Source of the DNA: Nautilus pompilius
Taxonomy: Eukaryota > Mollusca > Cephalopoda > Nautilida > Nautilidae
Length of the DNA: 64,000 bases
Reading direction: 5' to 3'
NCBI GenBank assembly: GCA_018389105.1
Contig: JACATO010000330.1
Coordinates: 434,001 to 498,000, forward strand
Of this stretch, positions 26,623-38,495 are shown in pieces; positions within the stretch are counted from its first letter, which is position 1, and every line of letters begins with the position of its first letter. The position numbers and the translations under genes are program-made. Under the pieces are notes generated by a model. The model searched no databases and was not told the origin of the DNA. It was given only the letters and a program-made list of their open reading frames with translations.

Positions 26623-28140
26623 TATATTTTGACATAAAAAGCAATGCTGCTCTGTAATTCACTTAGCTACCCTTAAATTGAAAGCAGGGAATTGTGGGAA
26701 ATGTTGAAAAAAAAAAGTATGAGAATTGACAAGGGATAAATCGTGTGATAAATGTTGCAATGATTGGCGTGAGAAGTGGCGTGTGTTACCACATTATCTA
26801 GTTCAAATATTGACCAGTTTTGTACTACAGTCTGTGTCATCAAGACTAAGCCTGGCTTCTACATTGACTGAAGCAAAAGGAAATCATTTTTAAAAAGTAA
26901 TTTTACTTTTAATATATAAGCCGTACAAGCAACAGTAATCAAAAGGGGGTGAAGACAGCCCTGCCAGGGTAACCAGTAATAGGCCCACTTAAAAAAAAAA
27001 AATTCATGAAATGAATCTTTATTTGCAATTATCAGTAGAGGACTCTTAATTATTTTTTTGTATTAAAAAATGTCTCTATGGCTACAGATAACTGGTAGAG
27101 GGCGCTCTTAATGTTTGTTATTTTGTTGCACTGTTGTATATTGAAATGCCTCTTATTTGCTTCTATATTAAAGTTATCTTAATAATTATTAAATTATGAG
27201 TTTAAATTTGGCAGACAAATAACAAGATAAGGTGAGAAAATAAAAGAAGAGTCAATTCAAGAGAAAAAATGCAATGAAGAACAATTAATGTGTCTAAGAC
27301 AGTACAATTATTAATTTGAATCAAATGTCAGATTTTTCTCAGTATTAAGTTGTGGTGTGGAGATAAATGCTTATTTGTTTTCATTCTCGAAAGGTATAAA
27401 TAAAGTATTAATTCCCTGTTTGTCTAGAGGAATTTATTTGAATTTCATGATCATTGAACTGAGTCAACATCATTTTGCTGACATTGTAGTGCAGTTGCAG
27501 AATCTTTTTCTGACCTAATATGATGCAACACCCAAATTTTAAATTTAACATGATTTTAAGGATGACTCTTTATCAAAGTAGTAGACACTGAAGATCTTGT
27601 AAATCAGAAGATCTTTATTAAATGGGTAAGGATAAAAAAAACTTCAACATAACCCTGTAGTATGTTGTAGATTTTTGGCACAGAAGTATATGCATACATA
27701 GTATTTTATGTGCTTCACAATGTCTGCTTGAAGCCTACTTATGTATGATTTATAAACCTCTCTAAGATATTGACAGCTTTCTGATTCTGGGTTATTTTAT
27801 CGGAAGCAGCAAAACCAAATTTGTAAACAAATTTAGCCGAATAAGTTGCTCATTCTTCTGCTCCAGTTACACGTACATAAGCGGAGGAGGATGTACTGAT
27901 GGTACTAGACGAAAACAGACTACTGCCAGGCCACTAACATTCTGTTTAATTTGGATTTAGAGTTCTAACAGATGCAGTTTGTAAAACATGAAAACAGGAC
28001 GTATGCATTAAAATGGCTCTTGTATACAGGAACAAAATAAATATATATACACACATTCCAATATGAAAACTATTCTTTTTCTTCCTTTATTTTTTGCTAT
28101 CCATGCTATTGGCTTCTAGAAAGAATGAATGACTCATCTA
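26623..28140. other. Unique AT-rich sequence, no gene seen
   Basis: Nothing recognised beyond homopolymers and ordinary AT-rich sequence. Confidence 0.65.
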
Positions 28141-28220
28141 CTAGGCACGTTCAAATGAAATCTGGCTGAAATAGCCTTCTTGTAATGGTATCTGGCTGGG
28201 TTTTATTTGAACATTCCTAG
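28141..28220 (+). mobile_element. Palindromic ~80-bp MITE, complete copy
   Basis: The left end CTAGGCACGTTCAAATGAAA and the inverted right end CTAGGAATGTTCAAATAAAA match at 16 of 20 positions, and the arms continue inward. The whole unit can fold into one long hairpin. It shares internal words with the copies at 21.4, 26.5 and 49.1 kb. TA precedes the left end; the right flank is TT. Confidence 0.75.
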
Positions 28221-31200
28221 TTTTACTCTATTTTAATGTTAAGATTTTGTGTGCTGTTTGGAAACCCAGATGTTTTAAAGCCATTTTTAACCAGCCAGTG
28301 TAAATTAAAACAATTATTACGCCTTAGAAGACTTAGTACCTTGTTTAATTCTTGTGAGAAAATAGAGTTGAAAGTTTTTTAATTTCAAAACTATTGCTCA
28401 TGAACTTGTATTACTGATAGTTTAAAATATTAGGATGATTGTATATGGTGACCCTTTAAAAAAGATAGCTTTTCATTGGAACTAAGCTCCAGACACTTTG
28501 CCGTTTATGGAGATAAGCTTGTACAACAAACTTCTTTAGAATGGTGGAAATGGTCTTGAATACTTTGTTCAAGAAGAAAAAGTGGAATATACTGATTAAA
28601 ATTAAACAGTATTTTTTAAAAGATTCCATATCATATTTTTTATTAGAAATGTTGCTTGCCCCTTTATCTAATTATTAAAATCTGCAGTTGTATGACATTT
28701 GAATTGAAGCAGCCCTGCTATAAATTTTTTCAGTAACAATACTTGAAATTGCAGTTTTGCAGACATCTGTGATTCTTAGTATATATTTTTTCTCTTTAGA
28801 TATATTTGAACAAAAACTATAAATCATTTGCTATTGTATAGTGGCCAGCATTTGAGCTAATATAGTTTCTCGAGTAAAGAGTAAGAAAATGAAATAATGA
28901 AGATATTTTTTTTCAACAAAAAGCTTCTAGATTTTATTTCTTTTATGGAGTCAGCCAGAATTTGGTGAATATTATCTAATTTGCTGTTGAAGCATTTTGA
29001 ATTTGAAAGAAACAGGCCCAAGAGAGAGTACAGCTTTTCAAACGAGACATTCAATTTGTTTCCTAGAGGTTTGTGATTCAACAGTTCTTTCTCTTGTTTC
29101 ACTCGATGTTTCAGCATCATTAATAATACTGTCCACATTGTTTTGCTGCCTATTAGTTTGACATACACGATAAACTAGTGGTGTTCTTACAAAGCAAAAT
29201 TTAAATTGATTTCTTGAATAACAAAATACTCCACACTTGCCTAAATTTTTAAAAATCTCATCTTTTTCTTGGATTTGTTTCAAACGTTAGGATGGAACAA
29301 AAGAAAGTTGTATCTTAAGACAATTTGAAAATAGTCAACCATTTGGATTTTGGAGGATATAAGCTGCACAGCCATACACAGCCTTTAGGATTGTTATGAT
29401 AAACTGCATAATACATTTTAATTTTATTTAGATTATTTACATAAATTAATGTATTCATTCAAATAACTAAAGAACAATGTAATCTTTATATATTTTCAAG
29501 TTATCTAAAAATGCATTAAAAATGACTTTCTTTAAATTATTTAGTGGAATTTTTATTATTTTATTCTGTTGCTTTTAAAATTATTTTTTTCTAAATAAAT
29601 CTGGATTATTTTTGATAATAAAATAACACGTTTACTGAAGTATGATACAAAAGGAGGTAAAATGAGAGTATGATTTCCCCCCCCCCCCAGTATTAAATAC
29701 AATTATGCTATTGAAATTGTACAAGCATTGTCTTTTTATGGTTGTCTTGACAATAAAGTGCTTATATCATGATACCGGTCTGCAGACTTCTCTAAAAAAG
29801 AAAACAAACTAGACAGACATCATGTGTGTGTGCGTGTGCATGCGTGCGCACTGATGGATCTCTACTCTGTGATATTTGAAGAAATCGAAACAGCTAGTCA
29901 TTTAGTTTTCTAAAGTGTCAAATGTTTCTGTCTTTTCTTTTTTTTTTATAAAAATGTTCCAGTCTGTTAATGCTGCTAACTGTTATGTATTTTCCTGTAT
30001 CCAGAATGTTTTTTAACCTGCTTTCCCAACTCTCTCTCCCCTGCCCAAAGCTGCTACTCTGGACCTCTGCCATAGAGATGTTTGACTCATGGTATTTGCT
30101 AAGCGGGCCGAGGTTCAGAATTCTAATTAAAGCTGCATTTTCAAGTTTTAAAAATACCCAGTAATTTTGTGAACTACTTTAAGAGCCCTGATTATAGGAA
30201 GTTTAAAAAAAAAAACAAGAAAACTTTTCCAGAATTCTGTTTTTGTTTACTTTTAGCCCTGACTTAAACAAACATTTGGAATATTTGATGTTGGCTGGAC
30301 CACCCATTAGAAAAACTAATACATTTCTTCATATTAGCAAGATTTTTTTTTTTTTTTTACAATTATTAGCATCGTGATGATGGTTAATTTGTGGAGAATA
30401 ATTACAACCTATGGTATATGGGATTTTCTTTCGACACTGTAATTAAAGGATTATTGGCTGCATTAACAAGATGCACGGAAATAGTGGATAAACAACTTTT
30501 ACTCAAAGATGGGCTTGCTGGAAATCTGTCACGTTTGCTATATCTTGGGATTAATTCTATTGAGCAAAACTGATATCAATTTTGCACTATTTTGGCTCTG
30601 TATCTTTTAATTTTCTGAGGCCTTTATTTTATGTGAATACTGTGACAAGAATGCAATGCTGAGTGCACTGACAGATCTCCACTCTGTGATGTCATCTGGC
30701 GTAACCTGTCTAATTAAAAATAATCTGCCAAAGCTTATTTTGCAATCAGGTAGAAATATCTTAAATTCTTTTCATACTGGTTGTTTACATAAAGTTACAT
30801 TTAGTTGTGGTGGTGGGGGGAGCAAGTAATTAAAATTGAACACAAGTAATCAATTGTGGATATCTTACCAGAATGATTTACACGTATAATAAACAACCTG
30901 TTATTCAATCCTGATGGGACCTGGAGATGGTAGAATAGCTGGATGGACTGTTTTTAAACAAGCGCTGCTGCTTATCCAACAGTTTCTTTCTTGTTCTTTA
31001 GTATTAAGCTCATTGATAAGAACTACGCACTTTCTATTCTTTGGACTGCCTGCTGAAGCTCTAGCTAAACTGTTATTAGGCAACAAATCACAAGGATTGC
31101 AATTATTATCACTGATAAAAATCATTAGCAGAAGAGAAAATAACTGATCAACAAGTAAAAAGTATGGAGGATGCTAACCATCTGACGAGAAGCAATTGAG

Positions 31201-32029
31201 CTTGCATAGACGGTAGATACAGCTCCTGGTGACTGACTTATGAACTACAAAGAGTGGATAGCTGAAAATAAACCAATTTTGGCTTATATTCGAAAAGTTG
31301 GATAACTGGACAAGTTGGTTATCTGGAGATTGGATAAAATTTTTTTCACTGTAGTTATAAACTGTAATCAAGTTAAAAGAAAAAAAAAACAATGGCATGC
31401 ATTAATGGTACCGCTCAAATGAAGGGTAGCTGTAGATGCAAAAGTTCATTTCGCCGCTCATTTGAAAATTGTTAGTTGATATCTCTTATTTTTGATGCCA
31501 AATTCAAGTTATTAAGTTTCTAGTTAACATCATGAACTAGAAGACAAAAGGTTTTCTCTCATTTATATTTTACAACTCAAAATCTGTTATTTTAATGGAC
31601 CATGAATTTAGAATCTGTCTGTTGGTTGGATCCATTGATGGGATTTAAGTTGTTAAGCTTATTTACTCTAAAAAAAAAAAAACAACCTTGCTTAGACTCT
31701 GGAAGAACTGTTTCTTGTCCATCTTCTTCCAAGACTGTTTTGGGTGATGTAATAAGAGTGTCATGGCTTTCATTAAACTCTTGCCCCACAGAAAAAACGT
31801 AAATGATTGCTGAATTGAATGTAAGCTTTAAGGAACAGGGTGTTATTTATTAGTGATGGGTTCACATGAAACGTGAAACCTTTGTTGTTCAAACCTGCAT
31901 ACTGACATCAGCATAACCAAAGAAAGTGCTGACCCCCCCAAATCTGTTTTCCTAAACCAAACGGAAGAGAACAGGGTGCAGAGGTTATTTGTATGCCTAC
32001 TGAAGAAAGTCCTTACTTTTTATTTTTGG
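28221..32029. other. Unique AT-rich sequence with minor repeats
   Basis: No gene recognised. Minus-strand frames at 28,857-29,283 overlap in two phases and read as ordinary Lys/Ser-rich protein without a known domain; a very old frameshifted coding relic cannot be excluded. A C12 tract is at 29,677-29,688, a GT/GC-alternating tract at 29,823-29,851, and a near-duplicate ~29-mer at 29,847 and 30,664. The stretches 30,390-30,580 and 30,900-31,145 are complex and rich in TAATTA/TAATCC-type words. Confidence 0.5.
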
Positions 32030-32072
32030 ATCTGGGAAGAAATCGGAGTATCCCAGAGGAAGTCCACATGGC
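32030..32072 (+). repeat. Fragment of a widespread SINE-like motif
   Basis: The words GAAGAAATCGGAGTATCCC and AGAGGAAGTCCACATGG correspond to the degenerate 'ggaggaaaccggagtaccc / ggaggaaacccacg' core seen in SINE-like repeats of many fish and invertebrates (from memory). Only about 45 bases are recognisable. Confidence 0.4.
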
Positions 32073-34588
32073 CAGTTGGCTGGTGAAGAAGAGGTGAAAA
32101 TAAATGCCAGGGAGGTACACCAAACTAAGCCAAAGCTGACCAGGATTTGTACAATATGGGGAGGGGTCTTGGTGATGGTGATCCAGAAGCTTCCATTACA
32201 TCACAAGAATACCTTTCTAGCTGTCTGGCACAACAAATGAAACAGCCTAGGAATGCACTTGGCTACGCAGTTAAATTAATTTTGTATACATGGAATCATG
32301 GAAACTGCCTGAGAATCAACAATAAGTAACATCAGTCAGATGTTGCATTGCTTAGGCCCAAAATGTGTTGCTACTGAATCAGCCTAATGATTTAAAAGTA
32401 AACCTATCAGGAGACAAAGAGCAGTTACAATGAAAGATGGTTTCTTACAGATGAAGTGACGCTAAATCAATCAGCAGAGTCCTGTTACAAAATTTCTTCT
32501 AGCGCAATTCTACTTTCAGTTGGTTACATGACATGTAATGTGTTTGCCTATCATGGAGTCAGCCGTAGTTTGTTCCTGTGCTTTGGAAGTGGAACTTTTA
32601 GCTACATTTTCTCATGCAACATAACTAAGGGAAAAGCTTTATAAATGCATTTATACAGTTCTTGGTGGCAGTTAAATATCATTGATCAAACATCAAATTC
32701 ATGACTGTGATGGGGTAATTTCCTGTTGGAAATAATGATTTTAATTAATGGAAGAAATAAAAAACTATGATAATAATAATTTTTACTGGACAAGGAAAAA
32801 TATTTCTGAAGCAAGGAAAAAATGCATTCAGTAAATATCTATGAACAATACACATTCTTAATGACCATTGCAGACTTTGGGTAAGTCATGAGGTTTTGGA
32901 AAAGTGCCAGTTTGAAGCTTTTTCTTCTATAATTATACTGAAAATCCACTTACTGCAGTGCAGTAATGTTCATTTTGAGATAGGCTCTTGTAAAGTAACC
33001 ATGGTTACATAAATCTCTACATGGTAAAGGGGAAGAGTGCAGACATTCTCGGTTGGAAATCTTAAGAGACTTTTTCATGTTTGTTCTAGGTAAGTAGACA
33101 GATGCTGGAGTAATCATCTTAAATTGTTTATCGTGATGAAAGACTGGAATGAAGTTATTTGAGCAGAAAACAACAGCTGCAGCATTGGTGATGAAGGGGA
33201 AAATGAGTTTTTTTTTAGTGTATGCAAATGCTATAAATGATCACAGCATAACAGTGGGCGTTTTAAAGTCTGTAGCCGAAAGGGATGGCGCAGCAAGTAT
33301 GTTACTAAACTCAGACAAATCAACATGTTAAGGATCTCCAAGTAGGGCGCACAAATTAGAAGCATGCATGTTTATTTCTTGGATGTATTTTGGAATAATG
33401 AAAGGATCGAAATTTATGGGGCGTCTTAGATCTACGGCCATCAAAGGGAGAATAAACTGTTTAAATGTTGGTGGGTGAGCATGGCGCAGTTTTGTTTAAT
33501 TTAGATAAATGAGACTGACTCTCATCACCGTATTGTATACAAGGCTGGCATTGAGCTGAAGCTTTGTTTATGCTTTGCATAATCACTACAGTTGGTGGAG
33601 CAGATTTCAGGATATTGTTCAGTGGCTGGTGGTCAAAACGGCTTTGGAGGGATGATGTAGTTGTGGAAAAGCAGTCGCACTTTGTCAAGACGAAAACAAC
33701 AACGTTACTTTTATTTTGGTAGGAGAACAGAACAAGCCACTTTGTAATCTTGGAAACCCTGTTTCCTGTGAGATACCATGGATGCAGGACCAGGGCATTG
33801 CCATCCACTACCGTTCTTCCATCTTGGTATCCAGAAAGATGATTAAAAACACAAAAACAAGAAATATTTTTACTATAAAAACTTTTATGAAAAGTTATTG
33901 TTTTTTTTTTTTTTCAGTTGTACTGGTCCTTAGGGAATGGAAGTGGAATGGGTTGGATCAGATGATCAACAAATCAATTTTCTAGGGTGTATAACTATAA
34001 TCTTTACATTACTATGCAGAAATCTAAACCATCAGATCGCTGTAACTAGTGCATAGAAGCTGGATAATGGATGGATGAGATTAGCTAATGATGGTAGGTT
34101 CTCGTTCAGTAAAACATGTATATAAGAGTTTTTTTTGTGAAAGAATTTGAGATTTTTAGAAATTCTTCATTTATCTAATTGCAATTTACTCTTACTTTTT
34201 TATCCACTCATTGAAATAAATTTCCTTTAGCCAACTAAGATCGGAATTTTCGTCTTTCCATATATTTTCACTGTTATGTTAAACTTTTGTTTTTCAGGAC
34301 TGAAGATTTTAGAATTTAGCTGAATACAGTCCATACATACATTTTCTTTTTTAGTTAACTAAATAGGTTATTTCTTCTTTCATTAAAACAACTGGACCCT
34401 CCCAAATAAAAAAAAAAAAAAAAAGAAATCCTCCTGCAGTAATAATATCATCTTAGGTTTCTTTAGTAATATATTAAGATTTTGAGAAAGGTTTTGTAGT
34501 AAAATTGAACTATTTGCTTGGTAAATCTGTATCACATGACCCAGAGTTTTAGTTTTCATAAAAAATAATTGTGCATGGACACAATATA
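32073..34588. other. Unique AT-rich sequence, no gene seen
   Basis: No host gene recognised. Frames at 32,147, 33,149, 33,461 and 33,716 are 60-115 codons long without known domains, and the last passes through a T-tract. Nothing else stands out. Confidence 0.6.
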
Positions 34589-34590
34589 TA

Positions 34591-35843
34591 CACTATTAAA
34601 ACTAATTATGGAAACACACACAGGATACATACAGATAATATTTAATTGCAGCCTAGAAATGATATAATACACATTCAGTATATTATTACAGACAATATTT
34701 AAAAAAACAAAATGAATGCATTAGTATTTGGTAGAGCACAACACCTCGTTTCCATGCTCCCATATAGATTATCAATGTATGTCTGTGGATGTTTTTTCAG
34801 ATATCTTATAGCACTTTTCACAGTTCATTAAGATGCTTTTGTTTGACTTTCTCAGCAGCTCTATGCCCCCTTATACTCTCATTGATGCTCATACCAGGAC
34901 TTTGTGCCAAATCAGGGCATCTTTGTGAGTACCCCATCAGCCTTTTTACCTTCCAGATAGTTTTTGACTATAATGGCTATATGCTTGGGGTCATTGTCAT
35001 GTTGGAAGATGAATCCCTGTCTTCTCACTGAGGGAATGGCTTGATGGATGAGAACCTGCTTGTATCTGCTGGCAGTCAGCATACCCTCAATTTCATGCAA
35101 ATGTCTGATATACAGACTTACACTTCTGTTGATCCACCCCAAGCTTCACTGTAGTTATGCTGACCGCTCCCCGGTCCATCTTTGAACAAACTTCCACTGA
35201 TTATTGCCAAACAATTCAAACTTGGACTCATCTGTAAAGAGCATCTTCTAGGTTTGGACATCCCACTGTTTCATTTCTTCTGCCCATTTCAGCCTCACTG
35301 TTTGGTTGTTTCTTTTCATCAAAGGTTTTTGGGCAGCTACCCAACCACTAGACCTCTTTGTGCTGTGTATTTTAATGTTCTTGAAGAATCATTAATAACT
35401 GTACTTGCAGTTAGGTCATTTGCAAGATCTCTACTGGCTCATCATCACTCACATAGAGCACATATCCTTGGGTGCTTAACATCACTTTTGTTTTGGGCTT
35501 TCTTCCTTGATTTCCTCTATTGTCAACAGTACCAGTTTTTTCTATCCCCCTCAGAGTCTTGCATACAGCCTCTTCACTAGCTAAGACTGATTTCTATTTG
35601 CTTATCATGTGATATTTCCTTCCCAGCAGCCATAGTATTCACCACACCACTGCCTATACTTTTATTGTTCTTCTGCAGGTGTGGCACTTTTTGATTGCTT
35701 CCATGTCAACTAATTACAGTGTACTACATCAACACATGACTGTACCGTGGAGAGTTTCATTTTTATACATGAGATGCTATTCCATCAATTGTTATTTGCC
35801 TTTTATAACCAGTTTTTCCTTTTCCCATAATTATTTCCATTTG
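34591..35843 (-). mobile_element. Tc1-like DNA transposon, near full length, inactive
   Basis: The left end, after TA, is CACTATTAAAACTAATTATGG; the right end contains CCATAATTATTTCCA followed by TTTG and TA. These are degenerate inverted repeats (inverted right end GGAAATAATTATGG) flanked by TA, the Tc1/mariner target. The 1.25-kb length suits Tc1-like elements. The minus strand holds a decayed transposase. A second copy at 57.6 kb shares the left end (CAGTATTGGAAATAATTATGG) and transposase sequence. Plus-strand frames inside, including one of 132 codons, are antisense shadows. Confidence 0.88.
34760..35300 (-). pseudogene. Tc1-like transposase relic (DDE/D integrase fold)
   Basis: On the minus strand, separate frame segments show three catalytic neighbourhoods in order: LFTDESKFELFG (first Asp) at about 35,250-35,215; FIFQHDNDPKH (second Asp) within the 76-codon open frame 34,912-35,142; and a diverged AQSPGMSINE segment (third acidic residue) in another frame near 34,880. 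Between the first two lie IEGMLTASRYKQVLIH and AIPSVRRQGF, typical of Tc1 transposases. In the family this enzyme cuts and pastes the element at TA sites. Stops and frameshifts separate the motifs, so no functional product is possible. The N-terminal HTH region was not resolved. Confidence 0.88.
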
Positions 35844-37289
35844 TATGAGAGAGAGAAACAGACATTCTGTCTACCTGCAATCTAAAATATACCTAAGAAA
35901 TACTCATCTGCTTTAGAGTTATTGATATTATAGATTTACAATTTTAAATTGGTGTATTAGTTAGTTTTTTTTTTAACCATTAATTATTTTTTCTTTTAAA
36001 GAATTGAAATTTGATAGACAATAAGGATTTCATATCCTTTGGTGTTCTCTCTCATCAGAAGCTTAGAAGCTTCAGAGTATTGTAGAGTCCAAACTTTCTT
36101 TGCTGTGTGGGTGGACACCAGCTAAGTAAGTGATTACATGTTAAGTATGTATGCATGTTTGAGTATAGCTGCAGTGTTATACTGTAAGAAAATCGGCTAA
36201 ACTTTGTTGATGAGCATTAAGATCATGTAGAGAGTTATATCTTGACTAAATAACAGTTTTGTTCTTGTCCACTGTTTTGGAAATTAATGTTGAACAAGAT
36301 CTCCATTAGATGGGCTGTCTGTGCAGCAAGAGCTTTACTTCTCATGGCAAAAACAGATGCTTTATCATTAAGGTGGCAGAGATTCATTAATATTGTTTAC
36401 TTACCTCCATCATATAAGAAATTGGGCCTAAAGAGATTTTTCTAAAGATTACCAGAATTTTAACAGCTGTGGATACAGGTACTTAAGATATTTTTGTTTT
36501 TGCTTTTACTATAAATTGTATAACTGCAGATACTTCTTAGGTAATAAACTGCCCATATAATGTACCTGTTACTCTGTAGTTATAAAGAAAACGGCTATTG
36601 CACTTAGGTTATAATAATTCACACTCTCGCTGCTACTAAGGGAGATAATAATTTCCCTTGCCAGAAGTTTGAAATTGTAAAACTATAAAATGTGTTTGTG
36701 ATAGAGATTTATAAGATGTAGACTTTTGAGTTGTACACAGTAATTATTTTCCAATAGACTGAATAAATGTGGTATTTTATTGCTCTTATGATTGCTTGTC
36801 TGTTCATCCAACCCCTGCTCTGATTTTACGTTTCTGGTGTCGTCTTATGGTGTCACTGATTACTTTGTCAGAATTCCTTGGCAGGGTCAGATTCCAATGA
36901 GTGTGCCAGGACATGATGCTTGCTCCCAGAATCCCATGTGTTTGATGGAACTGTCCAGTATTTTGTGTTAGAAGAATGTTTCTTGTCATTATTGATTCCA
37001 TTTTGGGAGGAAAAAGAAAAATTAATCTATTTTAAAAAAAAAAAAAAGAATCTAAATTTAAAATGAGTGTGGAAGACATGAAATCTTAGCATTAGCAAAT
37101 ATTTTAGTAGGTTATCCACATGTTTGTTGTGGATTAACTATCCTGATTAGGGACACAATAAACACTCAAACTTATTTTTGCTATTTTTGCAAAAAAATAG
37201 ATATTGATAGGTTTTCCTTTGCCTACTATAAAAAAAAAAAAAACAAGGGTAGGATTGGCTGTTTTTAGAGTAGTTTGTTCACTTGTAAT
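35844..37289. other. Unique AT-rich sequence, no gene seen
   Basis: Nothing recognisable. The 65-codon minus-strand frame at 36,804-37,001 has no known motif. Confidence 0.65.
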
Positions 37290-37440
37290 GGTGCCAGCCA
37301 CCATTCTATTTCTGCTGTGGTGTAGATTCTTTCATCATTTACTCTGTGTGGGTTTTCTCCCATTACTAATCTGAAGAATTCTAGAAAGTCCCCCCCCCCC
37401 ACTGAAGTTGGTGGTATTTAAGCAGCCTGTTCATAGACAT
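37290..37440 (-). repeat. SINE-like repeat fragment
   Basis: On the minus strand the segment 37,338-37,372 reads GGGAGAAAACCCACACAGAG, preceded by a CTTCAGATTA word. The same CAGACT-GGGAGA-CCACATAGAG arrangement occurs on the minus strand at 48,600-48,640. A C11 tract at 37,390-37,400 lies beside it. The boundaries are uncertain. Confidence 0.4.
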
Positions 37441-38181
37441 GGGGCACATTAGCTGAACGCCACTTTCTCCTTGCTCAAATATATATATATATAAAACATT
37501 CTTTGTTTGGTTTTGTGCACAGCATACAAAAGAAGAAATACACCATTAGATTAAACATTTTTACACATATTTAGTGGGTTATCTTCCCTGGTATATTACA
37601 GACAGATTTTGGTAGGCAAACACTAATATGACATAATGATGTACATATTTATGACAGCTTTGCCATGTAGCTCTAATACTTGGGGAATCTGATCTGGGGA
37701 ACTCGTGTCTTAAAAAATGCGTATAGCAATTACAGTTTGGTAATTTGAGCTAGAAGAAATCTGGCTTGCAGTCCAAAGAAATTATGTAGAGCAGTGTTTA
37801 TGATTTTAAGTAATGGCATTAATTGCATGAAACCAAAATGCAAACTATGGAAAGGAAGACATCTTGAATTTCATGTTTTTTGTAATTGGATTGCTGAGAA
37901 AATTCTGTGGCATTCCTAAGAATCTGTAAATCTTCTCTTTTAATTATTATATGAGATCTTGTAACAGATTGATGCTGGTGCAAGTATTCTTTCCTTTCCT
38001 TTCCACTGGACATTTGTCAGTGGACAAACTGGTTGGGAAATATCAGTAGAAAAAAACTTGGGTGTCATATGACTTGCAAAAGATCAACAAAAGCTAGCAA
38101 CGTGTTACTGATTCTCCATATTCACTTGCACAGACAGTTAAGCTAAAAGTAAGGACAAAATTCTTAATTATACCATGCTTT
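37441..38181. other. Unique AT-rich sequence
   Basis: A short (AT)n at about 37,480-37,493; no gene or other repeat recognised. Confidence 0.65.
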
Positions 38182-38196
38182 CAACAGCAGCAGCAA
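38182..38196. repeat. 15-bp target-site duplication, left copy
   Basis: CAACAGCAGCAGCAA is repeated identically at 38,481-38,495 immediately after the (AAC)n tail of the SINE. Confidence 0.75.
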
Positions 38197-38480
38197 AGCC
38201 GGCCCGGTGGGGCAGGTGGTAGCGGGTTAGCTCCGTAAGGGGACTGTTGCTCCTGTACTGGGTTCGATCCCAGGTTGGGGTCGGAGGAGACTTGTCGCTG
38301 ATGATCGCCATAGCGTGAAACAGCTGTACGGCATCTCCTTGGTGTCCGACTTGAGAGAGACCTCCTGGGTCCTTGGGGCCCACGGTGTCGGGGGACCGGG
38401 CCGCTTGTCGGCTCGACGAACATCTCTCAGGAACGAGGAGGACTCGGCATTTGGACGTCCAACTCGCTTAACAACAACAA
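38197..38480 (+). mobile_element. tRNA-derived SINE, complete and young
   Basis: A GC-rich 284-bp element begins near AGCCGGCCCGGTGGGGCAGG. It contains GGTGGTAGCGGG (box A-like) and an exact box B GGTTCGATCCC at 38,261-38,271, and ends in an (AAC)n tail. A perfect 15-bp direct repeat CAACAGCAGCAGCAA flanks it at 38,182-38,196 and 38,481-38,495, which fits a LINE-mediated target duplication, although the low-complexity tail makes its exact edge ambiguous. Many CpGs are intact. The tRNA head supplies the pol III promoter; the body has no frame worth noting despite small ORFs on both strands. Confidence 0.88.
38261..38271 (+). promoter_or_regulatory. Pol III box B of the SINE
   Basis: GGTTCGATCCC matches the tRNA T-loop/box B consensus exactly; it is the strongest internal pol III signal in the window. 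Confidence 0.85.
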
Positions 38481-38495
38481 CAACAGCAGCAGCAA

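Noticed and set aside
28857..29283. Two overlapping minus-strand frames as one frameshifted gene
   Set aside because: No recognised domain in either phase and no supporting splice or element context; mentioned only as an unproven possibility.
31400..31470. Further palindromic MITE copy (CTCAAATGAAG ... CTCATTTGAAAA)
   Set aside because: Only short AT-rich arm words match and the internal family words are absent.
35182..35580. 132-codon plus-strand open frame
   Set aside because: Antisense to the Tc1 transposase relic; the opposite strand carries the TDESKFE and DNDPKH motifs.
38197..38275. Functional tRNA gene
   Set aside because: Box B is perfect but no full cloverleaf with a paired acceptor stem was found, and the sequence continues into a SINE body with a tail.
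38168..38423. Minus-strand frames over the SINE
   Set aside because: Explained by a GC-rich tRNA-derived SINE with box B and target duplication.
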